The notes under the pieces were generated by a model, which saw only the letters and a program-made list of their open reading frames with translations, ran no database searches and was not told the origin of the DNA. From the NCBI RefSeq assembly GCF_900312815.1, contig NZ_OMPE01000007.1, forward strand, positions 496,001 through 560,000: a stretch of 64,000 nt of DNA, in the 5' to 3' direction. The position numbers and the translations under genes were made by a program. Positions within the stretch are counted from its first letter, which is position 1. Each line of letters begins with the position of its first letter. Origin of the DNA: Aquimarina sp. AU474 (GTDB lineage Bacteria; Bacteroidota; Bacteroidia; Flavobacteriales; Flavobacteriaceae). Of this stretch, positions 63,593-64,000 are shown one piece after another.

Positions 63593-64000
63593 GTGAAAAT
63601 TATAATTCAAATATTAGTATTCTTTTCTACATTTGCCATCATGGAGTTTATGGCATGGTTTACACATAAATATGTAATGCATGGTTTTTTATGGTCTTTA
63701 CATAAAGATCACCATCACAAAGATCATGGTAGTTGGTGGGAACGTAATGATTTATTTTTCGTGTTTTACGCAGTAGTTAGTATGTCTTGCATATTATTTC
63801 ATAACTCTGAGACTTTCTGGTTAGGCAGAGCAATCGGCTTAGGGATACTCGCCTATGGCATAGCTTATTTTATTGTCCACGACATATTTATCCACCAGCG
63901 CTTTAAACTACTTAGAAATGCTAATAATTGGTATGCGAAAGGTGTTAGACGAGCACATAAGATTCATCACAAAAATATAGGAAAACACAAGGGAGAATGC
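63593..64000 (+). CDS. crtZ: Beta-carotene hydroxylase, 3' end cut by window
   Basis: The first 136 codons of a membrane di-iron hydroxylase that adds 3-hydroxyl groups to beta-carotene, giving zeaxanthin. The start is GTG at 63593, 26 bases after crtB. The four His clusters of the family are all present: HKYVMH, HKDHHHKDH, HDIFIHQR and HKIHH. Hydrophobic segments lie at about residues 3-22, 60-75 and 83-100. The stop codon lies beyond the window. A lycopene cyclase gene would be expected nearby and is not seen. Confidence 0.93.
   Translation, partial: MKIIIQILVFFSTFAIMEFMAWFTHKYVMHGFLWSLHKDHHHKDHGSWWERNDLFFVFYAVVSMSCILFHNSETFWLGRAIGLGILAYGIAYFIVHDIFIHQRFKLLRNANNWYAKGVRRAHKIHHKNIGKHKGEC

Overview
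The window reads as chromosomal DNA of a marine-type member of the Flavobacteriaceae (Bacteroidota; an Aquimarina-like relative would fit). The DNA is AT-rich, several promoters match the Bacteroidota form TTG-N19-TAnnTTTG, and the gene content is typical of that family: GldI, FecR with a DUF4974-like end, SprA-era outer-membrane lipoproteins with acidic residues after the lipid-bearing Cys, separate N- and C-terminal transketolase genes, and a crtI-crtB-crtZ pigment operon. No phage, insertion sequence, CRISPR array, rRNA or origin was seen.

Layout. 1-2920: 3' part of methylmalonyl-CoA mutase and a 2,4-dienoyl-CoA reductase-like SDR. 3059-8385: parA-parB, a DUF5683 protein, dapB, a large signal peptidase I, WbqC. 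8450-12245: a compact cassette of acyl carrier protein, cytochrome P450, MBOAT acyltransferase and an SGNH/DltD-like protein, unusual and AT-rich. 12278-21739: small membrane and lipoprotein genes, then a leftward run (TPR protein, ribH, small membrane protein, mutL, two rhomboids, EEP phosphatase) and a rightward run of recF, a lipoprotein and a DUF721/DciA-like gene. 21748-30649: a cell-surface signalling locus. 30764-45976: ndk, PhoD-like phosphatase, nrnA-gldI-PPIase, pepD, DUF3810 metallopeptidase-like protein, two amidohydrolase genes, thioredoxin lipoprotein, class V aminotransferase, DUF6503. 46045-53185: leftward dnaB plus a secreted protein, and tgt-lptF/G-eamA-accA. 53362-59012: transketolase pair, beta-barrel protein, FKBP/TSP3 lipoprotein, S4 protein, phosphoribosyltransferase, aroK. 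59146-59511: three tRNA genes. 60293-64000: CarH/LitR-like regulator with crtI, crtB and the 5' part of crtZ.

Two regions stand out. (1) The signalling locus 21748-30649: an ECF sigma factor, a FecR anti-sigma, an STN-bearing TonB-dependent receptor and three surface lipoproteins built of tandem four-Cys PKD-like units. Four intergenic regions carry the same element, GGGTAGGGT-N15-CGTT, with exactly 15 bases between the boxes, placed before each of the three lipoprotein genes and before fecR. The sigma gene itself has a housekeeping promoter (TTG-N19-TAGATTTG). This looks like a complete ECF regulon with its promoter code readable from the sequence. (2) The ACP-P450-MBOAT-SGNH cassette at 8450-12245: its carrier protein, membrane acyltransferase and SGNH partner parallel DltC, DltB and DltD, but a P450 takes the place where an adenylating enzyme would be expected. 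It may oxidise a carrier-bound acyl group and export it to a cell-envelope acceptor.

The carotenoid operon is headed by a MerR-type regulator that keeps the residues used by CarH to bind B12, with a 16-bp direct repeat in front of it. Start codons were moved from the longest possible ORF for several genes (recF, dnaB, pepD, mutL, the transketolase N-half, nrnA, second rhomboid, FKBP lipoprotein and others) on the basis of overlap, promoter position or family N-termini.
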